64,000 bases of DNA from Camarhynchus parvulus (GCF_901933205.1 NC_044585.1:5084001-5148000), one strand, 5' to 3'. Positions 51,358 to 63,049 are shown, counted from the stretch's first letter. The notes: a model not told the origin generated them from the sequence alone. Made by a program: numbers and translations.

Positions 51358-51588
51358 AAGGCCATAAACTACAACACAAAAAGTTCTACCTCAGCATGAG
51401 GAAGAACTTCTTTCCATGGAGGGTGGCAGAGCTGGAACACCTGAAGTCTCCCTTTCTGAAGACATTCCAAACCTACTTGGACATGTTTCTTTGTCACCTG
51501 CACCAGGGTGACCGTACCTTGCAGGGGAGTGTGACTGGGTGATCTGCAGAAGTCCCCTCCAACCCTGACTATCCCGTGAACCTGTGAA
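51358..51588 (+). mobile_element. CR1 retrotransposon 3' end, sense orientation
   Basis: The segment follows the avian CR1 3' end in order: GTTCTACCTCAGCATGAGG, GAAGAACTTCTTTCCATGG, GGGTGGCAGAGCTGGAACA, GTGACTGGGTGATCTGCAG, and CCCCTCCAACCCTGACTATC, finishing with a degenerate octamer-type tail. About 230 bases remain, a typical 5'-truncated insertion covering the last coding remnant and 3' untranslated region. No reverse transcriptase coding capacity survives. It faces a second CR1 3' end at 52016-52234. Confidence 0.92.
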
Positions 51589-51599
51589 AGCCGCGTTCA

Positions 51600-51960
51600 C
51601 TGCACCTAAGGTCACTTTCCTTATCCTCAACCTCCTCCCGCCGCCAGCGCTCCCTCAGGGCCGCAGCACCATCACCACCACGGTTCGTGTCCCTCCGCGC
51701 CTCACGGCGTCGCGCGCTCGAGACCCAGGGCTCCATCTGCGCGCCTCGTGTCCCTCCGCGCCTCCGAGCGCGAGCACACAGCCGCGTCGCTCGCGTACCC
51801 CTCCGCGCCTCATGCTGCGCGCGTTCGAGCCGCAGGGTCGCGTCACCGCGCCCCGTGTCCCTCCGCGGCTCGGGCCGCCCTCGCTCTGCCCTCCCTGTCC
51901 CGCTGCCACCGCAGCAGGTGGCCGGTCACCCGTGCCCTGCCAGGAACACATTCCGGCGCC
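51600..51960. repeat. CpG-rich GC minisatellite (degenerate, about 60-base period)
   Basis: A very GC- and CpG-rich stretch with a recurring core CTCCGCG at 51693, 51754, 51801 and 51861, spacings 61, 47 and 60. A second recurring core, CGAGaCccCAGGG-like, occurs near 51718 and 51825, so the basic pattern is an about 107-base two-part unit with degenerate copies. Frames of up to 221 codons cross it on both strands, but residues are Arg/Pro/Ala/Ser low complexity and one frame continues into CR1 sequence, so no protein is called. It would qualify locally as a small CpG island. Confidence 0.7.
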
Positions 51961-52015
51961 AGGGACATCCCAGGTAGGCTTGAGGAAGAGATCCTCTTGG
52001 GTATTAGAGAAACGC

Positions 52016-52234
52016 TGGTTTCTATTAATGGTTTGGATTGGTTTGGTTTCTGTCAATGGTTTGGGTTGGAAGGGATCTGTAAATTTCATCTCGTCCCAAG
52101 CCCTGCCCTGGGCAGAGACACCTTCTGCTATCTCAGGTTGGTCCAGGCCCCTTCCAGCCTGGCTTTGGGGACTTCCATGGATGAGGCAGCCACAGCTTCT
52201 CTGGGCATCCTGCGTCAGGGCTTCGCCTCACAGT
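52016..52234 (-). mobile_element. CR1 retrotransposon 3' end, antisense orientation
   Basis: Read on the + strand, this is the reverse complement of an avian CR1 3' end: GGTTTGGGTTGGAAGGGATC, CTGCCCTGGGCAGAGACACC, CCCCTTCCAGCCTGGCTTTG, CCACAGCTTCTCTGGGCATC, then GGGCTTCGCCTCACAG. The 3' terminus is at about 52016-52060 and carries a duplication of about 28 bases (GGTTTCTATTAATGG and GGTTTCTGTCAATGG). About 190-220 bases remain. It is a different, more diverged copy from the one at 51358-51588 and points towards it. Confidence 0.92.
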
Positions 52235-52555
52235 ATTGGCACCCTGTGAAAGGAGAATGTGGGCTACCCTCAGGTAGGAGATGAGGGTGACCATTATTTT
52301 CCAAACTCAGCTTTGTGGCATTCTGTTAAACTTGCTTATAACATTGAGTCAAATAAAATAAATTTAATTAATCAAATAAATTTGTCACCAAAAAATAGAC
52401 AGAAAATGCCTTGGGTGGTTCTCCCATTGTGAGAGCTTGAGTGGCCTTTCCCCCTCTCCTGGTCCACACTAGCACTATCAAGATTTTAGCATTCAGATAA
52501 TACTAAAGGCTGAAACTGAGGCAAGTAACAAGAATCTAGGTGATTCCCAATAAAA

Positions 52556-52693
52556 TTAGTTTCACTCTTGATTACAGCTTGGTGCTAATGACATCAAGGT
52601 TGTAGGTTCTATCCCTGCATGGGCCATATATATTTAAGAGTTGGACTTAATTATCCTTGTGGGTACTTTCCAACTCAGAATATTCTATGACTC
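52556..52693 (+). mobile_element. tRNA-Ile-derived SINE, TguSINE1-like
   Basis: The head (52556-52626) aligns by eye to a tRNA-Ile gene. GCTTGGTGCTAATGACATC covers the anticodon arm with anticodon AAT at 52587-52589, and GGTTCTATCCC at 52605-52615 is the B box of the internal RNA polymerase III promoter, followed by GGGCCA at the 3' end of the acceptor stem. The tail (52632-52693) is CR1-like: GAGTTGGACTTAATTATCC, GTGGGTACTTTCCAACTCAG, ATATTCTATGACTC. Such tRNA-Ile/CR1-tail SINEs are known from passerines. The A-box region is degenerate, so this copy is probably transcriptionally dead. Confidence 0.85.
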
Positions 52694-55600
52694 AAAATCA
52701 GCATTTACACTATACTGTCATGTTTGTTGAAATGAAGCAAAAATATAGGAGGTAATTGAGGCAGTTTGCTGAAAATCAGAAAACTCTTTCTGGGGTTCTC
52801 ATTGTTCTGAAGTTTGTTCTCCTGTGTTTTTCTCTAAACTCTGTATTTAATCAACTTATTGTCCTTGATCAGCCATACTAAAGCAAGGCTGCAGTTCTGA
52901 TTGGATATTACTGCATTTTAGCTGAGCACCAGAAACGTTTTTTGACTATAAGACCTGTTTTAGACAGTTGAACTCTCTTCCAATGGAACTCACAGAGGCC
53001 CTGTTATTACAGCCAGTGGTAAATTCATTGTACAAAATACTCAGTAGGCAGCAGTTTCAGGACAAAACTAAACTGATGTTCTCTCTCCAGGATTTTGGGG
53101 AGTTGCTCTGTGAACCATGGGAGCTGTGAAAAAGCTGGGGTTTCCCACCTGCCTTGCCTAAATTGCTTACACCTGTGAATAATTAAGAGTTCAGTTCTAT
53201 AAGATCTTCAGAACTTTCTGGAAGGTTATAAGCAGTTGACTCACCAGATCATTGAAACTGTTCAATTTTCAGTGGCAGAGAAGGGTTATATCAGCAGAAT
53301 CAGGTCCCTAATAAAATTCTGGAATGGACAGGAGCAGCCTTGATTCAAAATTTGAATATAGCATTGAAAAATTTATTTCTTTTGATCGTGAACATTTTCA
53401 CACTCTAGAGTAGTAACAAAAGCATTAAATTTGCATTTAAATCTCCTTATTCCATAGCTAACACACTGAACTGTTAAAGAGATTCCAGACTATTTTTCTC
53501 AGATAATTTCTAGGTGTCCTGCATCTGCTGGTTTCATTTAGGAACTGAAGGATGAAATGGAACTAAAAACCAGAGAGTGGTATCTTGAAATTGCCTCATA
53601 CCAGATATACCAGAAATCTCATTAAAATATTAGGTATCAGAGTTCCATAAAATGTTCTCAGTCAAACAAGTCTATGGAAATATCCCTAACCATCAAAGTA
53701 GAGTACAGAAAAGGCTGAAGAGAAGGAAGGATGCAAATTTTTAAAGAAGTTTGGGAGTACTGAACAGAATAAATCTACAGTAAGAAACAGGGAAAAAAAT
53801 AAAAGTAATTGGTTTTGCCTCAGCACGAAGTATTACAGAAATACCTGCTTTGGCTGATGAGAGGAAAAGAGGGAAACAGAAGATGTTTTGAATGTTCAGT
53901 GCCCAGGCAGTGGAGTGGTTTGAAATGTGCTCTGGTACAGCTGTGTTTTGTCACACAGCCATGTGCAGGCCGCCTTTGGTCTGCCTGCCAGGACACTCGG
54001 GTAAGAGTGAGCAGTGTCAGCTCCTGCCACCTCCCAGCCCTGGCTGTGCACAGCAGGTGCTGCAGGCTTGCTGCCAGCTGAAAGCCACCTTGTTTTCCCA
54101 GTTAGGCATTCCACAGGGTTACTGGAAAACTGCTTCAAGTGGCCATCCAGTACTAGGGAGTGTTTTTCACAACATGAACTGATTCTAATGGGCCCTAGAG
54201 GGCAACTGGTATTTTCTAGTATTTGCTATGGCACTTCAGGAATGAAAATAACTCTTGCCAGACTAAACAAGGCTAAATTAAATGAAAAAAAGATCCTGTC
54301 TCTAGGACAAGTGCAATAACTTGGAGTTATAGGGCAGTGGAGGAACTGACAGAATCGTTTCTTTTGGATACAATGATGTCACAGTGCACAGCTTTGGTCT
54401 ATTGACTGAGGTGGATTTTGTATTCCCATGTATCTTATCATCAGCACTCTCAAATCAGTTTTACCCTTTTGAGGAAGGGAAGTGAGGGTTGGAGGTTGGA
54501 TTTTTATTAGGCACAGCTGGTCCAAGGGACGTCATTTATTCCTAAAGTCAGGGCTGTCTTTCATATGAAACCATGGGGTGGATGGTGGGCAGGGGGAATC
54601 ACTCGAAGTAGTTTCAACAGCTGGGGGTCAAATTATAGGGAAAAGTGGAGAGAAGTGAAATTTATAATCTATAATTTGAAACCAAAATAAGAATGAGACA
54701 AGCTTATTTGAAGGACTGGAAGGAAAAGGATGTGATATATGGCCTGATACAGCCAAGCAAAATGAACACTGCCATTGCACTATTACTTTGCAGACAATCC
54801 AAAAAAACCAAAAGGGCCTATTAAGGCTGTCTCTTTGGAGATCTAATTAGGTCATACAAACAATCTCTGTTGTTAATAGGACCCTTTAACCGTACACGGA
54901 CACCTTAAGAAGTCTGTAGCAGATATAGGAAAGATTCTGATCCATGATGGGAATAAGAAGTGAACAAAAGCAAAGAAATAACAGATGAGAAATTAGCATA
55001 GGAATAAAAAAAGGTCTATGAATAGAATTATTGAAGTAGGAGAGGAACGTGAGAGCCTTACTCTTCCCTAGAGGTGACATTGTCCTATTCTGTGAGACAC
55101 GATCTGCTTTGCTTGAAGTTAAGGGAATGGAGAAGAGGAATTGGTAGGAAACAATGGATTTTGAAGGGGAAGAAAAAGCTTCCATGGGAAAGTGTGGGAC
55201 AGATCATGTTAAAAGAATGTGTTTGCTTAGAGTGACTGATAGCAGTGACTACCTGTACCATCCTAGTGAAGGATATCTAGAGGTGTTGGGTGTAAATTAA
55301 AAACAAGTGCAGTGGCACCACTTCTGGCTTCAGGACATCATGCAAGAAAGGTGTCAAAGGTGTGTGGGTCCTCACTTAGTGCAGACTGGACTTCTTGAGA
55401 CAGCAACAGCACCAAGTGACCCACTCACCCTTACACTGGATGTGTGGTCCTTCTTTACACTTATCTTCTGTCCCTCCCAAGTTTCCAGGTAGCAAATAAC
55501 TGTTACTCCCATTATGTCCCAATAATACTCTGTCCATTTCTCTAGCACAGAACCCCACTCCTGTACTTGTTATAGCTAAGGGTTGAGTAATATTTTTATG

Positions 55601-56260
55601 AACATATCCTATAATCTTGAAAGCGTTATGGACTTAATCATAGCAGGATACTCTGTGGGCCAGCAAATGTTCATTGTATATAGCAGTGTACCTAGATAAG
55701 GGAGAATTTAACATCTGAATATCTGCAGAAAGCACACACTGAATGAGCAGTTGTTCATGGCATACTTGGAATGTGCTGTTCAGTCACCAGTGGGTGTACA
55801 GTATTTCTGTCACCTGGGTCCTGTGACTGGCTCACTTGGGGTGAATTTGCAGGTGGGATGTTCACAGCGGCCTGGTTCTGAGCTATTTGCAACAAGCAGT
55901 ATTGCACACTAACACTTACAGGTAGTAAAGCATCTGAAATTTCAGAATGTCACAATCCACTTACAAATGGCTCAATAGTATAAAGAGCCTAATTCAGTAC
56001 TCAGACAGAATCTTCCCTTGGGTATTTAAGTCCCACTGAATCAGATGCTAAGAGAGGCAAAACCATGAGAAAAAACCACTTTGGACACCTTTATATGCAT
56101 TTCAATCCAGCAGTGCATGGCCCTACAGCATTTTATCAGCAGTATTTAAGCTCAAGACCCATATGAAAACCAGAGAGGTCATATGGCTTTGCTTGTGCTG
56201 TGCTGAATCATTTCCTAAAGATTGTGTAGGTAACCTGTAATTCAGCTGGTAAAAAGCATC
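52694..56260. other. Unique non-coding DNA
   Basis: No gene recognised. A moderately GC-richer patch lies at about 53930-54080, with a short acceptor-donor pair (CACACAG at 53952-53958, GTAAGAGT at 54001) bracketing 42 bases that contain an ATG-led frame of 14 codons. No other support. Remaining frames are short. Confidence 0.5.
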
Positions 56261-56375
56261 CCATCCCATCCCATCCCATCCCATCCCATCCCATCCCATC
56301 CCATCCCATCCCATCCCATCCCATCCCATCCCATCCCATCCCATCCCATCCCATCCCATCCCATCCCATCCCATC
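56261..56375 (-). repeat. (CCATC)23 / (GATGG)23 pentanucleotide array
   Basis: Twenty-three perfect CCATC units (115 bases), preceded by GCATC and followed by CCAATCC. On the minus strand it reads GGGATGGGATGGGATGGG, a regular G-quadruplex motif with 2-base loops. Because 5 and 3 are coprime the array stays open in all three minus-strand frames and gives a repetitive Met-Gly-Trp-Asp peptide; this is not a gene. Its perfection suggests recent expansion and likely length polymorphism. Confidence 0.98.
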
Positions 56376-59300
56376 CCAATCCTTCACTCCTCATTGAGGA
56401 AGACTGCAAGTATAGCTGTCCCAGGGAAGGGATGGCTTAGGAGATTTGTTAGGCTTCCTTTCTGGCCTGTTTTCTATGACTCTCTGCTGTGTTCCATAAA
56501 GTAAGTCTGACACTATGCTGCTTGGATTTTGGAGCAGCCAAGTTATAACTAGTTGAAAAATCCCAGTGAAGGGACTATGTCTACTCATCACCCTGGACAG
56601 TTTTTACCAGTATGTGTTGTCTAGAACCAAAGGCAAAATAAGAATACTGCTAGTCTCAGGAAGAAGCCAGGAATTTTAGAAGCAGCACTGAAAATAAGAT
56701 GATAAGATACCTGTAGCAGAATTTCTTCAAACTCGACTACATCTGCATAGTAGTCTACAGAAAAGTATCCTCATTTTAGATCACTTTATTCACAAATCTG
56801 TCATCTCTTGTTGTATATGCAAAGGAAGCAGTCAAAGAGCTGCCTGTGAGTTCATCCTGCCATGACTGAGCTGCATTTCACTTTAGATTGGGATGGAACT
56901 TCTTTACAATATATATTTGTCTACTGCAAAAGATTGCATCTAGGGGTTTCAAGAAGGCAAAAAATAAGAGTCCAAAAGCTAACTTTAAGTATTTATAACA
57001 AAATAAGTAATCTATATGCCAGTTATATACAAGCACTCTGTATATCAGCAGGTGCCACCATGTATGGGAAATTCAAGGCAGTGATTTGGTAGCAAACCAA
57101 CTGGGCTGATACCGCGTTTTGTTGGTGACATCATCACTGCTGGATGGCTCTTTGGAATAAATAACCTCTTCCACATGTCCCTAAGCACACAGCTCCCAAA
57201 ATAAATTTCAGTTGCTGTAAGGCTCAAGGACGTCCTAAATCACCTTGGGTTAATAAGCAGCAGAAATGGAGAAGGAAGGAGTCCAGGATTTGTTTTTATT
57301 TCACTAGAAATACTTCAGATGAAGCAATTGTTAAATGCATTAAATACTATGCAGGGCAAGCAGGAAATAAAAGCATGAAGGTGGGAGAGATATTTATATC
57401 AGATTAACATACTGAAAACCTGGCAGGAAATACTGCTCTAACTTGTGTATTGCCAGACTGGAAACCATTCAAGATAAGTTAAGGGTCTGTAGCTGTTTAA
57501 TGAGCACTGGTTTTGTCAGGAGTCTTTGCAGAGGGTTATGTTAAATATTTCAGAATATAGACAAAGTTTAATGTGAAACTTCCCTGTGGAAAGAAAACCC
57601 CACAAGAATACTTGCATTCTCACTCACAAACAGCAAAATTAATTCCCAAGTAGATGATCACTGAAGGGTGAGCAAATATAACTTCCACTTAGACCTAATC
57701 TGTAATTCTGGAGTGTAAATGGTACCTTTATCTCTTGCTCTGAACAGGGAGAATTTAAGGAAGTATGAATAGATATGTTATGGATGAGTAATGCCAGTTT
57801 ATTTAGAAGTGTCCAGAGCAGTTGATCTTCCAAGAACTAACAGGTGAAAATGAGTCCTTAGCCAGTTTATGCTGGTTCTCTTTTTAAAGAAGTTGGATTT
57901 AATTATTCTGATGTGGTCTTTGCTTATCAGTCTGTAATACTGTCTAGAGACACTTTTGCATTTAACATGCCCTGTCATTGCAGCAAAAGGTAAACCCGAT
58001 TTTAATACTCAGCTTGTGTTTCTCTGAGTTTTTTGAGAATTTTGGCTGCCGCTTCAAGCCTTGCACATCTGTGTGATGCACCACAGAGAATAGCTTGGTT
58101 GCATTCCCTGAGACTTTGTGAAGCTGGAATTTTATTTAAATAATAATTGGAATGTTATTATTATTATTAATATTGATTAAGTTCCAGTTTCTAAAAATAC
58201 ACAAAGCATAAGGAGGAGAGATGTAAATAAATTATGAGTGCACAATACACAAAAGATCTTGTCCCTACAGCTAGAGAAGAGATGAGGGATTTCGCTCTGA
58301 ATGTAGTGGACACTTTCAAAGCATCAGGTTTGCCTTCTCCCTCTGCCCCATTATGTTTTTTTTCTTCTTACAGCCGATAATAACAAAGCATAAAAACACA
58401 AGAACCTGCCCTGAGTAGTGTTTTACCCTCAAGACCTGTAGGGAAACCATTTACAGGAGTTGCTACCTCTGTACAAAACTAAGAAGGAAATAAAAAGCTC
58501 CTGAAGTTGGAACCATCTTTCTGCTTTTTGTGAGAAAAACCAGTCTTAGCTTACAAGTGCAATGGGAGAAGTGACCAGTGTCCAATACAGATTCCCTTTT
58601 TCTTTTTTACGTGTTGCACTATGGAGCACAACACCACTTTGGTTCATGACAGAAATTTAAAAAGGAAAGACAAAAAGTGAAAAAACCCACTTGCTAACCT
58701 AAAGGGTGGGTGGTTTTTGGTTGGTATCATTTGGCATGTCCGGTGGTGTGCAGCTGAACTGGGCTGAGGTGCTGTGACAGGCAGGCTTTCAGAAAGTGGT
58801 ACATTCAGGAGTCCCATTACACCACTCATCTCTGCCGATATTTTCCTCACAACACAGTATTTTCTCTTGTTCTTTGTTCAGTGCTGTCGTAAAACAATTT
58901 GATCATAGTTTAACAAGACCCTTGCAGATTGCACTTACCATTCTGCATTTCATGCCATCCTACTTGTTCTACTCCCCAGAGAAGCTGAGGCAATCCTTTC
59001 CACTGCCTGGTGTGTTCCCCTTGCTCACCACGGCTGGGGCAGCTGCCAGAGGTGGAGGTGAGCAGGAAGCAGTGATGGAGAGAGCAGAGGGGAGCATCTG
59101 GCACTGTGAGATCACACTAGTAAGAGCTGGTTTAAAATTTCTGTTGATGACAGGCAGTTCAGAGACACTTGATAGTTTTATCACAGCAGAGCACACTGTA
59201 ATTTCACTGTTTACATGGTGCATGTGCTTGCATTTTACTGGTGTTTGTCCACCTCCCCACCACAGTTACCTGAATGCAGTGACTTGAGTCACAAAGTTAC

Positions 59301-60119
59301 TTTGCTCTCACCCTCTCTGTATTATACCACATCGCACTGAAAATCCAATAGGGAAGAATGCCATCTATTTATCCCATCTTCCAGGAAATACTGGCAAAGA
59401 CTGGATGTTTTAAAAACTCTGAATAGCACAGGAGTTTGAGTGTTCCACTAGGTGGAATTTTTGTGATTTTTCAAAAAAAAATTTTTGAATTTTTTTTAGA
59501 GACTTATGCCTTTTATGAGCATTTCACCACATATTTGCTGTGTAGAAATGATTCTCCCTGTCCCAAATCCATCTCCATATCCTCTGTCCCACCTCTCATG
59601 TTTACAGAGAATGCCATAATCATGTAGTGCTATTATTGTGCCTGTCACAAAACAGATATGTCTAAATCGCAGCCTTTCAGGATTTTAGCTCCCTCTTCCA
59701 GAAAACTGCAGTTGCAATTGTTTTCAGCTGCATATCCTCAGCTCAAATCAGCTGAGATAGAGACCTTGGCAATCATTTCACAGAAGCAGAAGTGCCAAAG
59801 ATGCCTGCACTGAGGCAGATTTTTGTAAGCCTTTAGCTGTTCCACAATTCTTCCACAGACAGTGAGAGACTTGTGTGGCAAACTGTAAGTATGTGAGTAA
59901 AGATTATTAGCATATGACTCCACCACCATGCTTTTCCATGGCAGCAGGGCACAGTGCCTGGGACACGAGGGAGCAGAGCTGGGGGGTGACCGGGGTGTGC
60001 TCCCTGACCTCCCAAGAAGAGAACCCAAGTAGTCTCTGACAAGCCTCGTCCTTCACACCCTGAGACTTTGCTGAAAGCACTGCTCCTCCAGACCAGTCAG
60101 GGCAGCGAGAGGAGTGCTG
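56376..60119. other. Unique non-coding DNA
   Basis: No gene recognised. The longest frame (58796-59287, 163 codons, +) has no domain signature and overlaps open frames on the minus strand. A short ATT-rich stretch lies at about 58140-58175, and an AT-only inverted repeat TTCAAAAA/TTTTTGAA at 59470-59489. Confidence 0.5.
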
Positions 60120-60300
60120 GGACAGAGGACAGCAAGCCCAGGGAAGTTTAGTTTAGCAGGCTATAAATCCCCCTTCCCCTCCTCCCTTCTTTATTGCCTG
60201 TCTTTGGAAAACACAATCCGATATAAACCAGAGGGAGTGGAAGCAGGGCAATAAAACTGTACGGCAGGAGCACGAGTGTCACAGGGGTGTTATATTACTG
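60120..60300. promoter_or_regulatory. Candidate regulatory element with pyrimidine tract
   Basis: GCTATAAATCCCCC at 60160-60173 resembles a TATA box. It runs directly into a pyrimidine tract (CCCTTCCCCTCCTCCCTTC), followed by a motif-rich stretch including CCGATATAAACC and GGCAATAAAACTG. The arrangement of pyrimidine tract plus motif-dense block recurs at 17.3 and 24.3 kb. No coding frame. Confidence 0.25.
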
Positions 60301-61079
60301 GCATTCCAAGTGGCTGATGTCAGGCAGTGAGCAGCAGGGCCCACAAACCCACCAGGGCAAAGAAATGTCCCAACTGTCCTTTTTGGCCCTGTGACATCCC
60401 TTTCCTTCAGATCCATTCTCAACTCTTACACTATTCATCTCTTCTGCCCTTTGCTACTCCCAAGTCCTTGTGTTATGATTCCAGGGGTTCTGGTTTCCAG
60501 GCTGTTCAAGTTGAGCACTCAGGCCTTTTGACCATGAGTCAAGATGCTCTTGAAACACATGATGTGTTGTCTGATCCACGTGTAACAGGATCAGCAGTGC
60601 CGCACATACAAAAATTATTTCTTGATGTGCACATGGTTGGATTAAAATATATATGTATGGATTTATTTTAAAGCTAATTCATGCGAACTCAACTCTTTTT
60701 AGATAGGGCCAAGAGTCTCAAAACTGGTTAGCAGTTCTGAATGCCCTATGTGAGTGATGGTTTTCACAGGACTGGCTCCCAGCATTTTCTGAAAACCAGG
60801 TCCCTTTAAGGTACTATTAATTGTGCACTTAAAAGTTTTCAACTGTCTTTTCAATGTTTGCTGTGAAAAATTGAAGGAAAGACACTTAACCACAAGTTCC
60901 GAGGTATAAATATTGCTCAGAAACTCAGATGTACTTCCATTCATAGGAGCTGGCACAAGTACTATTTCTTGGGGCTAAGTTTCTTTCTCCTCAGTTGTCT
61001 TCAGTTAGGTGTTTGCTATAAATTAACTTGCAAACTCATGTAATTGGTAGGCTGAAAGAAATATCTCTGGAAAATAATT
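60301..61079. other. Unique non-coding DNA
   Basis: No gene recognised; a 114-codon frame on the + strand (60327-60671) has no motif and no splice context worth noting. Confidence 0.5.
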
Positions 61080-61265
61080 CATCTTGTTTTTTTCGGATAC
61101 GGTCGCACAATCAAAATTAAGCCAGCTTAAGTCAAGATGCATAACTCATGTTTTTCTCTCTCTTCTCGTTGTTGGTATTGTTCAGAGTTAGTTTGGGTTG
61201 GATCCATTTCCTGACTTGATTTGTTCCGCGGCTGTATGAATGCTTGCTGGCACATGAAACATGGG
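61080..61265. promoter_or_regulatory. Candidate conserved element
   Basis: The block stands out for unusual words compared with its flanks, such as CGGATACGGTCGCAC, GCCAGCTTAAGTCAAG and TTGTTCCGCGGCTG. It retains several CpG dinucleotides in CpG-poor DNA, which may indicate constraint or low methylation. No coding frame. Inferred from texture only. Confidence 0.2.
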
Positions 61266-63049
61266 GAAACATGCAGCAAAGGACAAGGGAATATGAGGTG
61301 AACTTTTGTGGATAACCTCCCCTTATGTGGATCTACAGCAACCCTGTAACAGCAGCCTCAGAGATGCCTACCATGATGGCTTTGTCGTCCTCTAGGTTTG
61401 CACATCTCTCTGTGGTGTTAGGACATGTAACGATCTTAGAGACCTCCCTTTGGACAACCAAAGTTTGGTGAAGTGAATCTCACCATATATCATTTAAGTA
61501 TATTCCAGTTCTGAGGGCTACTCTGCAGTGCCAATATGCTTGTTGAAATGGTAAATTCTGAATGTAGATTCACAGAGCCCTGTGCTTGAATTTCTCTGCC
61601 ATTTTATAAATATGACACATGTACTCTGGGGTAGCTTTGGAGCATGTTGGGAAAAAATATCCAAATTAACTTTTGAAGTGGACCAATTAAACCATAGTAA
61701 ATCCCTGTGTAGACACTCTTCCTGAGTATCAAAGAGGCCTTAATTCAGGTCAACCTAATTTATTTTGTATTGAAGTAAAACAAATCAAATAAAGGTCCTT
61801 TTAATCCTAAATGAGAGTGCCTGTGCAGGCGGGTGGAGGGGGCTTAAAGCTATTCAGAATTTAATGGTATTTGATAGCAATTACTTAGAATAATCTCCTT
61901 TATGAGGGTTTTTGGACACTCCTCTCAAATTCAGTTGCACTGTTTGTTTAATTATGTGGAATAAAGTTCACATTGAAGAGTTAATGTTAGAAATTGAATT
62001 CCAAAGGGTTTTCTGTACGTGAAATGTTGAGATTTTGAATGACCAAGGAAGCAGGAGAAGGACGTATGATTATCTCACAATTATAGATATGCATTGCTCT
62101 CCATCTCATTTATTTCTACACATTTTCTCAAGCCTGCATAGCCCTGATTTTTAGATCTGGGTTAACTTTTTAGTTCAACACAGTGCTCTGAAGAGAAAAC
62201 TTAGATTAATGATTGAGTTTCCTGGCCTACATATGAAGGGAGATTCTCTTCATTGTCTTCTCTATCCAGATGGAAATTTAATGTACAAAATGCCATACTA
62301 TTTTGCATGAACATATCATATAACACCTTTAATCCTGTGATCCTAAAGGGCCTTCCAAATGTGGGCGAACAAAGCCTGCCCCTGAGAAAATCAGAGAAGT
62401 TCCATTATCCCAGATAGGAAAGACACGATCCTAAGAAGTCAATTGTCTTGCCTAAGGTCACACACAAGGAGAGAATGACTGCACGAATAAAACCAATTCT
62501 TTTAAATCCCTGTCTTGTGACTCAGTCACAAGACTCCCTTCTCTATTGTTTTATAACAATAAACACAAGACTTATTTCCACTATCTCCCCTTCCAGAAAT
62601 TCTGCTGTCAATACAGTCTTTTCTGTGGTAGCCACATTGTCTGGCAGTATCTATTAGGAAAGATGGAGAAGTTACTGGTGGTATGCTTTAGGGCTGCCAT
62701 GGCACTTGAGTGTGGTGGGGTCTTTCTGCTCCTAATCCATTGTATCAGCTCCTGGCAATTCAAGCCCTGTCTACTGAATTGCTGGGGGTGAAAGGTCAAT
62801 GCATTAAGCATAGCAGATTAATACACTGCAGTAAATCCCAGAACCAGCACTTTAAGGAGCCAGTAATATTTCACAGGTGATTGTTCTACCAATTGATTGC
62901 ACCATCTTGTGAGTGCGTTGTGTGTGTGTATTTCTTTGACTCCATTTACGAGCTTTCCCAAGCTCCCCTGTTTAGTGGAGATTGCTGTGTCCCACACTGG
63001 TTGCACTTTGATCAGGGAAATTCAATACCTGAGGTCTGGGCTTTATAGG
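61266..63049. other. Unique non-coding DNA
   Basis: No gene, RNA or repeat family recognised. Frames are short and overlap on both strands. Confidence 0.5.

Noticed and set aside
51584..52284. Long open frames (up to 221 codons) on both strands
   Set aside because: They run through a CpG-rich minisatellite and into CR1 sequence. The residues are low-complexity Arg/Pro/Ala/Ser and no domain is present; GC-rich DNA lacks stop codons.
52556..52626. Functional tRNA-Ile gene
   Set aside because: The 5' half and A box are degenerate, stems are mismatched and a CR1-like tail follows, so it is a SINE head.
56123..56374. Open frame encoding a Met-Gly-Trp-Asp repeat
   Set aside because: It is simply the CCATC pentamer array read on the minus strand, open in every frame.
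58796..59287. 163-codon + strand open frame
   Set aside because: No recognisable domain, competing open frames on the minus strand, no splice or promoter context; length is within chance for 64 kb.
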